Source of the DNA: an uncultured Planctomycetaceae bacterium
Lineage (GTDB): Bacteria > Planctomycetota > Planctomycetia > Pirellulales > Thermoguttaceae
Assembly (NCBI GenBank): GCA_947307005.1
Contig: CAMZHY010000205.1
Location: forward strand, 1-6,784
Direction of reading: 5' to 3'
DNA length: 6,784 bases
Shown here: positions 1 through 5,867 of the stretch, one piece after another
Position numbering within the stretch: the first letter of the stretch is position 1
Layout: each line of letters begins with the position of its first letter
The notes under the pieces: generated by a model
Told to the model about the DNA's origin: nothing
Databases searched by the model: none
The model's input: only the letters and a program-made list of their open reading frames with translations
Program-made: the position numbers and the translations under genes

Positions 1-1179
1 ATCGAGCACAACCTTTCCCGCCAGCTTATCCATGTTCTCTTTGATCTCGTTATGCTTGACCATGATAACCACAAAGTCAACCGCCGCGAGGAAGGAGTCC
101 AAATCGTGATACTGATTGGCGACGACGTCCTTAACGACAAAGGGGTCGTAAACCTTGAGCCCCGTCGCAAGATGACGCTCTTGAGATTCAAGGAGTTGCA
201 GAGTCGGGGACTCGCGAATGTCGTCCACATTCTCTTTATAGGCGAGTCCGTAAAGACCGACGCGGGTAATATCGGTCATACCTTTCTCCTTCATGATCTC
301 ATAGATGCGATTCAGGACGAAATCAGGCATGCCGTCGTTGGTCTTCATCGACTCGTCGATGACCTTGGCGAGAGACGGATAATCGCCGACGAGGAACCAC
401 GGGTCGACGGAGATGCAATGTCCGCCCACGCCGGGACCGGGCTGAAGGATGTTGACGCGGGGGTGCATATTGCAGATCTTGATGATCTCGTAAACGTCCA
501 TATTGTCGTGACGGCAAATCTTCGCCAACTCGTTGGCGAAGGCGATGTTGACGGCGCGAAACGTATTCTCGACAACCTTCGTCATTTCAGCCGTCTTAAT
601 ATCGGTGACGACGATCTCGCCTTGACAGAAGGAAGCGTACAGTTCCTTCACCTTCTCGCCAACCGCCCTATCGTCGGCGCCGATGGTGCGGTTGTTATGT
701 AACAGTTCATAGACCATGTTCCCGGGGATAATGCGTTCGGGCGCGTGGACAAGGTTGACGTCTTCGCCAATCTTAAAACCGGCGGCCTCAATCTGCGGAC
801 GGACATGCTTCTCGATGGTGCCGGGCGAGACCGTCGATTCGATAACAATAGTCGCGCCTTTGGGAGCGACCTTGAGAATCTCCTTAACCGCCGCCACCAC
901 GTAACAAGCGTCGACTTTCTTGCTGAACTTATCGTAGGGAGTCGGAACAGACACGATATAGACGTCCGTAACCTGATACTCCGTCGTGAACTTAACGCCG
1001 GCCTTCAAGGCGTCTTGGAACAGTTCGTCGAGACCGTCCTCTTTGAACGTCGTCTTGCCTGCGTTCAGCGTCGCGACGAGTTCCTTATTATAGTCCGTGC
1101 CGACGACTTCCACGCCGTGGGCGGCCATCATGAGCGCGGTGGGAAGTCCGATGTATCCGAGTCCGATGACGTTGATCAT
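1..1179 (-). CDS. wecC: UDP-N-acetyl-D-mannosamine dehydrogenase (WecC), 3' end cut by window
   Basis: Cytosolic NAD-dependent enzyme that oxidises C6 of UDP-ManNAc twice to give UDP-ManNAcA, a precursor of acidic surface polysaccharides. My reverse-strand translation gives 393 residues, open to the left edge; E. coli WecC has about 420, so only a short tail is missing. Visible motifs: Rossmann loop GLGYIGLP (6-13), ESTVSPGT (114-121), HAPERIIPG (145-153), the EMTKVVENTFR helix (198-208) with the conserved Lys201, HPRVNILQPGPGVGGHC (239-255) with catalytic Cys255, DPWF (259-262) and DIRESP (320-325). The HPRVNILQPGPGVGGHC-DPWF block and HAPERIIPG match WecC rather than UDP-glucose dehydrogenases. 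The ATG at 1179-1177 is chosen because it directly precedes the Rossmann strand and has a good ribosome binding site. It is the most GC-rich gene here and strongly prefers AAG for lysine. A related UDP-GlcNAc/GalNAc-type 6-dehydrogenase is the main alternative. Confidence 0.93.
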   Translation of the reverse strand, partial: MINVIGLGYIGLPTALMMAAHGVEVVGTDYNKELVATLNAGKTTFKEDGLDELFQDALKAGVKFTTEYQVTDVYIVSVPTPYDKFSKKVDACYVVAAVKEILKVAPKGATIVIESTVSPGTIEKHVRPQIEAAGFKIGEDVNLVHAPERIIPGNMVYELLHNNRTIGADDRAVGEKVKELYASFCQGEIVVTDIKTAEMTKVVENTFRAVNIAFANELAKICRHDNMDVYEIIKICNMHPRVNILQPGPGVGGHCISVDPWFLVGDYPSLAKVIDESMKTNDGMPDFVLNRIYEIMKEKGMTDITRVGLYGLAYKENVDDIRESPTLQLLESQERHLATGLKVYDPFVVKDVVANQYHDLDSFLAAVDFVVIMVKHNEIKENMDKLAGKVVLD

Positions 1180-1188
1180 TTATTGATT

Positions 1189-1196
1189 GCTCCTTT
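1189..1196 (-). promoter_or_regulatory. Ribosome binding site of wecC
   Basis: AAAGGAGC on the minus strand lies 9 nt upstream of the wecC ATG (1179). It begins 5 nt after the TAG stop of the preceding glycosyltransferase (1204-1202). This is the clearest Shine-Dalgarno sequence in the window and fixes the wecC start. The 22-nt gap leaves no room for a separate promoter, so wecC is probably co-transcribed with the upstream genes. Confidence 0.75.
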
Positions 1197-1201
1197 CAAT
1201 T

Positions 1202-2050
1202 CTATTTTGACTGAAAAAAATCGACGACAGGTTTCATCGCGCTGTCCATGCTGCAGGTTTCTTCACAGAACTTTCGAATCTCTTTCGCGACCCGCTCGGC
1301 GTCTCTTTCATGATAAACTCTATCGTAGAAACGAATAATATCTTCAATTTGGATCGGAGAATCGTCAAATGGGACCGTGAGCCGATATGGACTATCGCTC
1401 GGAATTGACGCCTCTCCATCCTCGCACACGACGGGCGCTCCTTTCGCCAAGTATTCGACGGTCTTCAGCGGATTGGAAATCTCCGTGTTTAAACGATGCA
1501 TTCCCAAGGAGGAAATACCGATATCCGATTCGTTATACGCCCTTTCCAAATCGTCGCCGAATCGCCTGCCCCAAAAGATTACTCTGTTTTCTAAACCGTA
1601 GGACTTCGTTAATTCCTTGTATTTTTCAAGTTCAACCCCTTCGCCGACAACGTTGAAGACGATCTCTCGCTTCTGTCCGTCGACGTCTGAGTAATAACGA
1701 CGCAGCCCTTCAATCAATCTCTCAAAACCATGCCACCTCGACATCGACGCGACCGCAAGCAATCGAATTCGCTCAGGATCAAGACTCGGCGTTCGCGCCG
1801 TTACGTTGGTCATGTCGATCCCGTTTCGGATGCGTATCGTCGGCGTTCCCAAGATTGGCTTGTCGAAAAGAGGACAAACAAACCGATCGATCAGCGCCGC
1901 GCACTTTTTACGATAGCAGCGATCAACTAGCAGCTTCGGCTTGCCCTTCAAACCTTGAATTTTAAGTTCGTCCTCATAAGGAAACGTGGGAATCTCCATA
2001 ACGATAGACGCGCCATGACGCTTGAACGCTTTAAGCGCCCGATAGACCAT
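1202..2050 (-). CDS. Surviving C-terminal ORF of the interrupted glycosyltransferase
   Basis: The longest uninterrupted reading frame of this gene, 282 residues from Met94 of the full-length frame. It holds the late part of the N-domain (IVMEIPTFPYEDE, residues 17-29) and the whole nucleotide-binding C-domain: NGID (76-79), a SRWHGFERL segment after strand 1 of that domain, VVGEG, then the donor-binding helix NPLKTVEYLAKGAPVV, which is the variant of the family 4 EX7E region seen in capsule glycosyltransferases. The ATG at 2050 has no Shine-Dalgarno sequence (the upstream bases are pyrimidine-rich) and lies inside a conserved block (FFDP-M-VYRAL), so it is probably an internal methionine, not a native start. 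A protein made from it would lack the first three or so strands of the N-terminal Rossmann domain and is unlikely to be active. Ends in TAG. Confidence 0.55.
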   Translation of the reverse strand: MVYRALKAFKRHGASIVMEIPTFPYEDELKIQGLKGKPKLLVDRCYRKKCAALIDRFVCPLFDKPILGTPTIRIRNGIDMTNVTARTPSLDPERIRLLAVASMSRWHGFERLIEGLRRYYSDVDGQKREIVFNVVGEGVELEKYKELTKSYGLENRVIFWGRRFGDDLERAYNESDIGISSLGMHRLNTEISNPLKTVEYLAKGAPVVCEDGEASIPSDSPYRLTVPFDDSPIQIEDIIRFYDRVYHERDAERVAKEIRKFCEETCSMDSAMKPVVDFFQSK

Positions 2051-2182
2051 GGGGTCGAAAAATTGGAACCGAATATAAACATACCCGATCTGATCGGCGT
2101 GTCGAACGCACCAACTACAGACTTTATACCTAACGCCGCCGCGCTCGCCGCGGAGAATCTGCTCCTTGCCGTCGTTAGAACG

Positions 2183-2185
2183 TTA
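2183..2185 (-). other. Premature in-frame ochre stop in the glycosyltransferase
   Basis: On the minus strand the codons read GAC ATT GTA TAA CGT TCT AAC. The frame is open and family-like on both sides. One base change from a sense codon such as TAT/TAC (Tyr), CAA (Gln), GAA or AAA would explain it. TAA is a true stop elsewhere here: the family 4 glycosyltransferase gene ending at 4699 and the polymerase gene ending at 5868 end in TAA, each followed by further in-frame TAA codons, so reassignment of TAA is unlikely. Confidence 0.8.
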
Positions 2186-2332
2186 TACAATGTCTGCGTA
2201 ATACCCAGAAAGAAAGGAACAATCAAAACCTTGCTTTTTAAACGCCTCTATCTGACCGTCAATCTTCTTAGACACGCCTCTGCCCGGCAGATTGGCGTTT
2301 CCAAAAGACACGTAAAGCAACTTCTTCATATT

Positions 2333-2339
2333 TCCTTCC
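2333..2339 (-). promoter_or_regulatory. Possible ribosome binding site deciding the glycosyltransferase start
   Basis: GGAAGGA stands only 3 nt before ATG 2329, a short spacing. A second in-frame ATG lies at 2341-2339, 2 nt after the TAG of the preceding gene, and has AGAAGG (2354-2349) 7 nt upstream, inside the end of that gene. Starting at 2341 would add only MEGN. I prefer 2329 because the protein then begins directly with the first strand, MKKLLYVSF, but either could be used, perhaps by translational coupling. Confidence 0.4.
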
Positions 2340-2343
2340 ATTT

Positions 2344-3540
2344 CTACGCCTTCTTGTTTCTAGCAAGGAACGCTCGCAGACTCTTCTTGACTCCAAGCGG
2401 AATCGCCCCTTTTATCCTTTCTATCAGCAATTCCTTGGTAGAAAGATAGTTGCCGTCTGGGCGATACCCGTTTTTTACGACGTCTTGCAGCGCCGCTTCC
2501 CGCCTTTCGGGCTTCTTACAGGGCGCGCGGAACGGTTGATTGCTCAAAGCCGCAAACTCATTGTCGACGCGCTTTTTTTCAAGTCGCGATGAAACGGAAT
2601 CCAACAAGCGACGCCCCAACTCCGTATTCGCCAATACGAGGGACGTTCCGTTCTTTGTCTCAAAATCGATCTTGAGGGACTCCACGTTCCAACAGTCCGC
2701 TAACGTTATGTCGCCGACTCTGTTTAACGACGCGTAAGGACAGGCGTAACAACTGTCCCTGAAATTATAACCGTGTAAAAAGAAATAGTAATACGGTAGC
2801 TGATAAGGTTTAACAAAATGGACGCTTTGCTTCCCGGCGTCGTTCTCCGTCGCAAAGGAGCACATATGCGTCCAGCCTCGAGCTTTCGTCCTAAAATCGA
2901 AGCGAATCAGTTTCCCTTTGTATTTATTTTCTATAGAACGCTTACATCGCTCGAAGTCTGTCGGGCTAGGCGCGCCATGGCAGGCGACGTCGACGCAGAT
3001 AAGCGAGTCGGACGGTTTTCTCATAAAGGATCGCAGCGCCGCGACCTGACAGGGCGTCCCGGAGAACAGGACGAGCTTCCCCTGATCTATATCCTGTTTG
3101 ACTTGCTCATACACGCCGCCCGTATCGCTTTGGACATATTTAGACTTCTGTAGCGCGACCAGTTCGGTCTCGGTCGTTACGCGAATATGCGCGACGCGAA
3201 GCGACGAATCAAACGCCGCGCCGTAAACGACGCCTTTTCGAGAAAGCGTCTCTTTGGCTAACTCTGTAAAAACGCCGCCGGAAGAACTGTTTTGAATAAC
3301 GTCGGCGTCTCGCGTTTTGGCGGCGAAGGTTTCTATCGCGGGATGAACTTCAGGTTGTTTATGATACTGACAGACAGATTCGCATCTTCCACAACGCAAG
3401 CAGGTCGCTTGGTCAATCTGCGGATAAAAAAAACCTAGCGAATCCTCGACAAAGGAAACGCTCTTTGTCGGGCAGACGGCGGCGCACGCTTTGCAGCCGC
3501 AACAACGCGTCTTGTCTTGCGTTTTCAGATATGCGTTCAT
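2344..3540 (-). CDS. Fe-S protein of the coenzyme F420 hydrogenase/dehydrogenase beta-subunit family
   Basis: A 398-residue soluble redox protein. The N-terminal ferredoxin domain carries two [4Fe-4S] motifs: C13-x2-C16-x2-C19-x3-C23-P and C47-x2-C50-x2-C53-x3-C57. Then come signatures of the FrhB/FpoF-like flavin domain: SSSGGVF (85-91), KSKYVQS (132-138), SGTPCQ (160-165), CHGAPSP (187-193), C264-x2-C267 and GDITLADCW (276-284). The C-terminus is basic, with no membrane segment. Family members in methanogens move electrons between F420 and Fe-S centres through FAD; paralogues in polysaccharide clusters of organisms without F420 have no settled function and often sit beside pyruvyl transferases, as here, 10 nt downstream of one. 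A flavin/ferredoxin-dependent reduction or oxidation of a sugar is my inference. The ATG at 3540 follows a weak GAGAGA site, so coupling to the upstream stop is likely. Family call is sure; substrate unknown. Confidence 0.9.
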   Translation of the reverse strand: MNAYLKTQDKTRCCGCKACAAVCPTKSVSFVEDSLGFFYPQIDQATCLRCGRCESVCQYHKQPEVHPAIETFAAKTRDADVIQNSSSGGVFTELAKETLSRKGVVYGAAFDSSLRVAHIRVTTETELVALQKSKYVQSDTGGVYEQVKQDIDQGKLVLFSGTPCQVAALRSFMRKPSDSLICVDVACHGAPSPTDFERCKRSIENKYKGKLIRFDFRTKARGWTHMCSFATENDAGKQSVHFVKPYQLPYYYFFLHGYNFRDSCYACPYASLNRVGDITLADCWNVESLKIDFETKNGTSLVLANTELGRRLLDSVSSRLEKKRVDNEFAALSNQPFRAPCKKPERREAALQDVVKNGYRPDGNYLSTKELLIERIKGAIPLGVKKSLRAFLARNKKA

Positions 3541-3550
3541 TCTCTCAAGC

Positions 3551-4624
3551 CTATCCTATCAGCGCCTGTTCTAAATACGCCCTGCTTTGCGCCCTCAGAT
3601 TCCGAACTTTCGCTTCAACGGTTTCAAAAGATTCGTCAACTGAAAGAACGGCGTCTAACGGTCTGTCTTTTTTTACTTTACGATCTTCCAATCCGATGGA
3701 CTGAAGAAGATAGTCCAACTTAACGCTGTTGTTATCCCGAACATAGACGGCGACGGGAGTCCTTGCGATAAAGGACGTTATCGTTCCGTGATACGTGTCC
3801 GTGATAATCGCTTTAGCGTTTCTGAAAATATCGATCATCTGAAGCGGGTCGCAATTGATTTTTTTCTTGCACCATTTGAAATACACGCCCACCGACCATA
3901 GCTCGCAATTTTCCTTTTTCGCATATTCTTGAATGGCTTTAATCCGTTCGGGGGATTTGAAGTTCGATTGGTAAGAATACACGACGATATAGTTTTTCCG
4001 CTCGTTTGGCTTGGCGCCGAAGTCGTACAAAAGAGCGGGGTCGCAAACGATCGGAGGATTTTTTTTCGAGAGAGTATTAATCACGCTTTGCGAGCCTTCG
4101 TCTCTCACAGACAAACTGTCAATTCGTTCTAAACCGGAGGAGATAATCGATTCGCACCCAAAGCGTTTGATGCGAGCAAGGTCCGTTTGTCCAAAACTTG
4201 GCGCGTAAGTTATGACGCGTTTGGACGTCAAACAATGACCGTACATCATAATATTGACGCCGTTTTCCAAGCTAAAGACCTCGTCGGCGCCAATGACAAC
4301 GCAGTCTAAATCGCATGAGTCGGTATAGGGAATAATTCTAAAATTCCCCTCCCTAAATCCGGCTAAAACGCGCTGTTTTTTATATTGAAAGGGCAACGCG
4401 CCGACGCCGTTTGTTTTTATGTAATCCGTTAAATAGTACTTGAGATTTTTAAAACTAGCGCTGAAGCGTTTTCTGGTCTTTTCATCGATAAAGTCAAGAT
4501 TACGGTTGTAACTAAGAATACAAACGTCATGTCCTAAATCTTCCAGAGTCTTCTTCAACGCATACATTTGAAGCAACGCGCCATGGCTCGAAACGTTATA
4601 ATGCGTCAGTATCCCGATTTTCAT
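3551..4624 (-). CDS. Polysaccharide pyruvyl transferase family protein
   Basis: A 357-residue cytosolic protein of the CsaB/PssM/WcaK family (GT-B-like fold). Known members transfer pyruvate from phosphoenolpyruvate to a sugar of a lipid-linked repeat unit, giving a 4,6-pyruvate ketal. Visible family signatures: MKIGILTHYNVSSHGALLQ (1-19) with YAL following, in place of the usual N-x-G-x2-LQxYAL; IGADEVFS (111-118), matching the GSDxVW block; YAPSFG (140-145); SVRDEGS (172-178); DPALLY (195-200); and DTYHGTITSFIARTPV (276-291), where His279 matches the conserved catalytic-type histidine. No signal peptide or membrane helix. The ATG at 4624 is supported by AAAAGGA eight or so bases upstream. 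The Fe-S protein gene starts 10 nt after the TAG stop, so the two are probably translated together. Some members of this broad family have no proven pyruvylation activity, so the exact reaction is inferred. Confidence 0.9.
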   Translation of the reverse strand: MKIGILTHYNVSSHGALLQMYALKKTLEDLGHDVCILSYNRNLDFIDEKTRKRFSASFKNLKYYLTDYIKTNGVGALPFQYKKQRVLAGFREGNFRIIPYTDSCDLDCVVIGADEVFSLENGVNIMMYGHCLTSKRVITYAPSFGQTDLARIKRFGCESIISSGLERIDSLSVRDEGSQSVINTLSKKNPPIVCDPALLYDFGAKPNERKNYIVVYSYQSNFKSPERIKAIQEYAKKENCELWSVGVYFKWCKKKINCDPLQMIDIFRNAKAIITDTYHGTITSFIARTPVAVYVRDNNSVKLDYLLQSIGLEDRKVKKDRPLDAVLSVDESFETVEAKVRNLRAQSRAYLEQALIG

Positions 4625-4632
4625 GCGCCGTA

Positions 4633-4639
4633 TCCTTTT
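4633..4639 (-). promoter_or_regulatory. Ribosome binding site of the pyruvyl transferase gene
   Basis: AAAAGGA on the minus strand lies 8 nt before the ATG at 4624, inside the 74-nt spacer after the preceding glycosyltransferase. It supports the chosen start. The rest of the spacer is AT-rich and shows no convincing hairpin plus T-run or -35/-10 pair. Confidence 0.6.
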
Positions 4640-4698
4640 TTCTATGACGATTCGACCAACTATTCTATTACCGCGATTTATTACTCTTACTCTTTATT

Positions 4699-5835
4699 TT
4701 ACATACGAGACGTCATCCACGAAAGAATCGAGACGGCGCGCTGTTCCAACGACAAGTTTCTCCCTTTTTGCCTCGCCCCTTCTTGAAGACGTCGATAGAC
4801 GTCGGGATTGTTTTTCAGCGTAAGAATGGCTTCGCGCAATTGCCCCACGTCGTCTGGATCTATCAGAAGAGAACACGTGGCGTCCAATACGTCGTAGTTA
4901 AACGGTCTGTCTGAGGAGACGACGGGTATTCCGCAGCAAAGCGCTTCGACGATCGCGTTGCAACACCCCTCGTTTTGCGTCGGCAGCGCAAACGCGTCGG
5001 CGGCGCTTAGAAAAACGGGCGTCTTTTCAGGCGCCACGACGTCGCAGTAGAGAATATTGGAACCGGTTGGTTTCTGCTCGCCTTTGCCGGCAAAAATCAA
5101 TTTGACGTCGGTTCCTTCTGCGGCGGCCGTCAGTCGCAACGGCCCTTTACGCTCGATGAAATGACCGACAAAAGCGACGACAAAAGCGTCGTTCGGGATT
5201 CCAAACTCTTTTCTCGCGTCAAGCTTATCCCTTGGAAAGAATTTACTTTCATCCGCGCCGTTGGGAAGAACAACGATGCGTTTGTCGTCCAAGACGCCGG
5301 CGTCGACGAGCGTCCTTTTATTATGGGAAGAAACGGAAATAATTCCATTTAATTGATTGAGGGCGACGACCGTCTCCGGGCGATTGAAACCGGTCAGACT
5401 GGTAAACCGACTCTCGCCGGCGGCGGCAAACGCGGGCTTTCCGTATTTTTTAGCGATGCGAGCCGCGCACATGGCCGCCAATCCGGTAAAGTGCGCGTAT
5501 ACGCAATCAAATTGAACGTCGTTCTCCTCAATAATTCTCTCGACGGCGGCGACAAATCCGCACACGGTCGCCTCGCGGACTGGATCGAATGAAAATTTCT
5601 TGTCGATCCACCCTGCCCAATACTGCGGGAAATATACCGGAACTTGCTTGCCTAATTCTGTCGTGTGGATTTCTTTTCTACTGCATCGACTTTCAGACCG
5701 AAAACGACGAACAGGCGAAATGACAGTACATTCGTTTCCCAAATCGACAAACTTGTTCACGAGACGCTGTAAAAACACAAGTCTCGCCTTATTTTGCTCC
5801 GACGGATACCCCACGCTGATAATCAGTATTCTCAT
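4699..5835 (-). CDS. GT-B family 4 glycosyltransferase
   Basis: An intact 378-residue retaining glycosyltransferase, expected at the inner face of the membrane, adding one sugar from a nucleotide donor to the growing repeat unit. The N-domain begins MRILIISVGYPSEQNKARL (1-19), resembling TuaC/EpsD-type enzymes (YPSxxN start); VYAHFTGLAA (112-121) holds the His115-type acceptor-side residue. The linker and C-domain show VLPNGAD (189-195), VGHFIERKG (223-231) with the Arg/Lys phosphate-binding pair, the donor-site E289-x7-E297 motif in NEGCCNAIVEAL, and CGIPVVSSD (301-309). All key residues of an active enzyme are present, unlike its partner at 1202-2329. The ATG at 5835 starts right at the first beta strand; only a weak GTGGAT is seen upstream. 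It follows the polymerase gene after 32 nt. Donor sugar and linkage cannot be read from the sequence. It ends in TAA with three more in-frame TAA codons just after. Confidence 0.92.
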   Translation of the reverse strand: MRILIISVGYPSEQNKARLVFLQRLVNKFVDLGNECTVISPVRRFRSESRCSRKEIHTTELGKQVPVYFPQYWAGWIDKKFSFDPVREATVCGFVAAVERIIEENDVQFDCVYAHFTGLAAMCAARIAKKYGKPAFAAAGESRFTSLTGFNRPETVVALNQLNGIISVSSHNKRTLVDAGVLDDKRIVVLPNGADESKFFPRDKLDARKEFGIPNDAFVVAFVGHFIERKGPLRLTAAAEGTDVKLIFAGKGEQKPTGSNILYCDVVAPEKTPVFLSAADAFALPTQNEGCCNAIVEALCCGIPVVSSDRPFNYDVLDATCSLLIDPDDVGQLREAILTLKNNPDVYRRLQEGARQKGRNLSLEQRAVSILSWMTSRM

Positions 5836-5867
5836 AACGTTTTACGATCCACTTATCTGACGATAAC

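Larger units (their letters stand above)
1202..2329 (-). pseudogene. Family 4 glycosyltransferase interrupted by an in-frame TAA
   Basis: Reading from ATG 2329 gives a single frame of 375 codons plus stop, the usual size of a GT-B family 4 glycosyltransferase, broken by one ochre codon at 2185-2183 (codon 49). Before the stop are the typical N-terminal strand and glycine loop (MKKLLYVSFGNANLPGRGVS, residues 1-20). After it, in the same frame, the N-domain continues through YVYIRFQFFDP (83-93) into the C-terminal domain, so no frameshift is needed to join the halves. No ATG, GTG or TTG occurs in frame between the stop and Met94 (2050). The Fe-S protein gene stops at 2344 just upstream and wecC follows after 22 nt. 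The enzyme would add one sugar to a lipid-linked repeat unit; donor and acceptor cannot be told. A recent nonsense mutation, a sequencing or assembly error, or readthrough are all possible; I favour mutation or error. Confidence 0.75.

Noticed and set aside
52..702. Long open frame on the plus strand (216 codons)
   Set aside because: It lies wholly antisense to the clearly recognisable wecC and its translation has no family features; GC-rich codons of wecC keep the opposite frame open.
745..1338. Plus-strand open frame of 197 codons across the wecC start and the end of the glycosyltransferase
   Set aside because: Antisense to two real genes, no recognisable motif and no ribosome binding site of note.
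2183..2185. TAA as a reassigned or recoded sense codon
   Set aside because: Two intact genes here end in TAA with further in-frame TAA codons behind, and no recoding structure is evident. The following C makes readthrough conceivable but nothing else supports it.
1948..2226. Minus-strand open frame of 92 codons over the broken part of the glycosyltransferase
   Set aside because: It is in another frame, and the family-like sequence runs through the interrupted frame on both sides of the TAA, so a frameshift into this frame does not explain the break.
1955..2449. Plus-strand open frame of 164 codons
   Set aside because: Antisense to the glycosyltransferase and Fe-S genes; it looks like a shadow created where the real gene is interrupted.
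2344..3540. A methanogen F420-reducing hydrogenase subunit, hence an archaeal genome
   Set aside because: No other hydrogenase or F420 genes are present and the context is wholly polysaccharide synthesis; this family is common in bacterial glycan loci. An archaeal host cannot be fully excluded.
5853..5867. Small inverted repeat TTATC-GTCA-GATAA between the polymerase and glycosyltransferase genes
   Set aside because: A stem of five mostly A-T pairs without a T-run is too weak to call a terminator.
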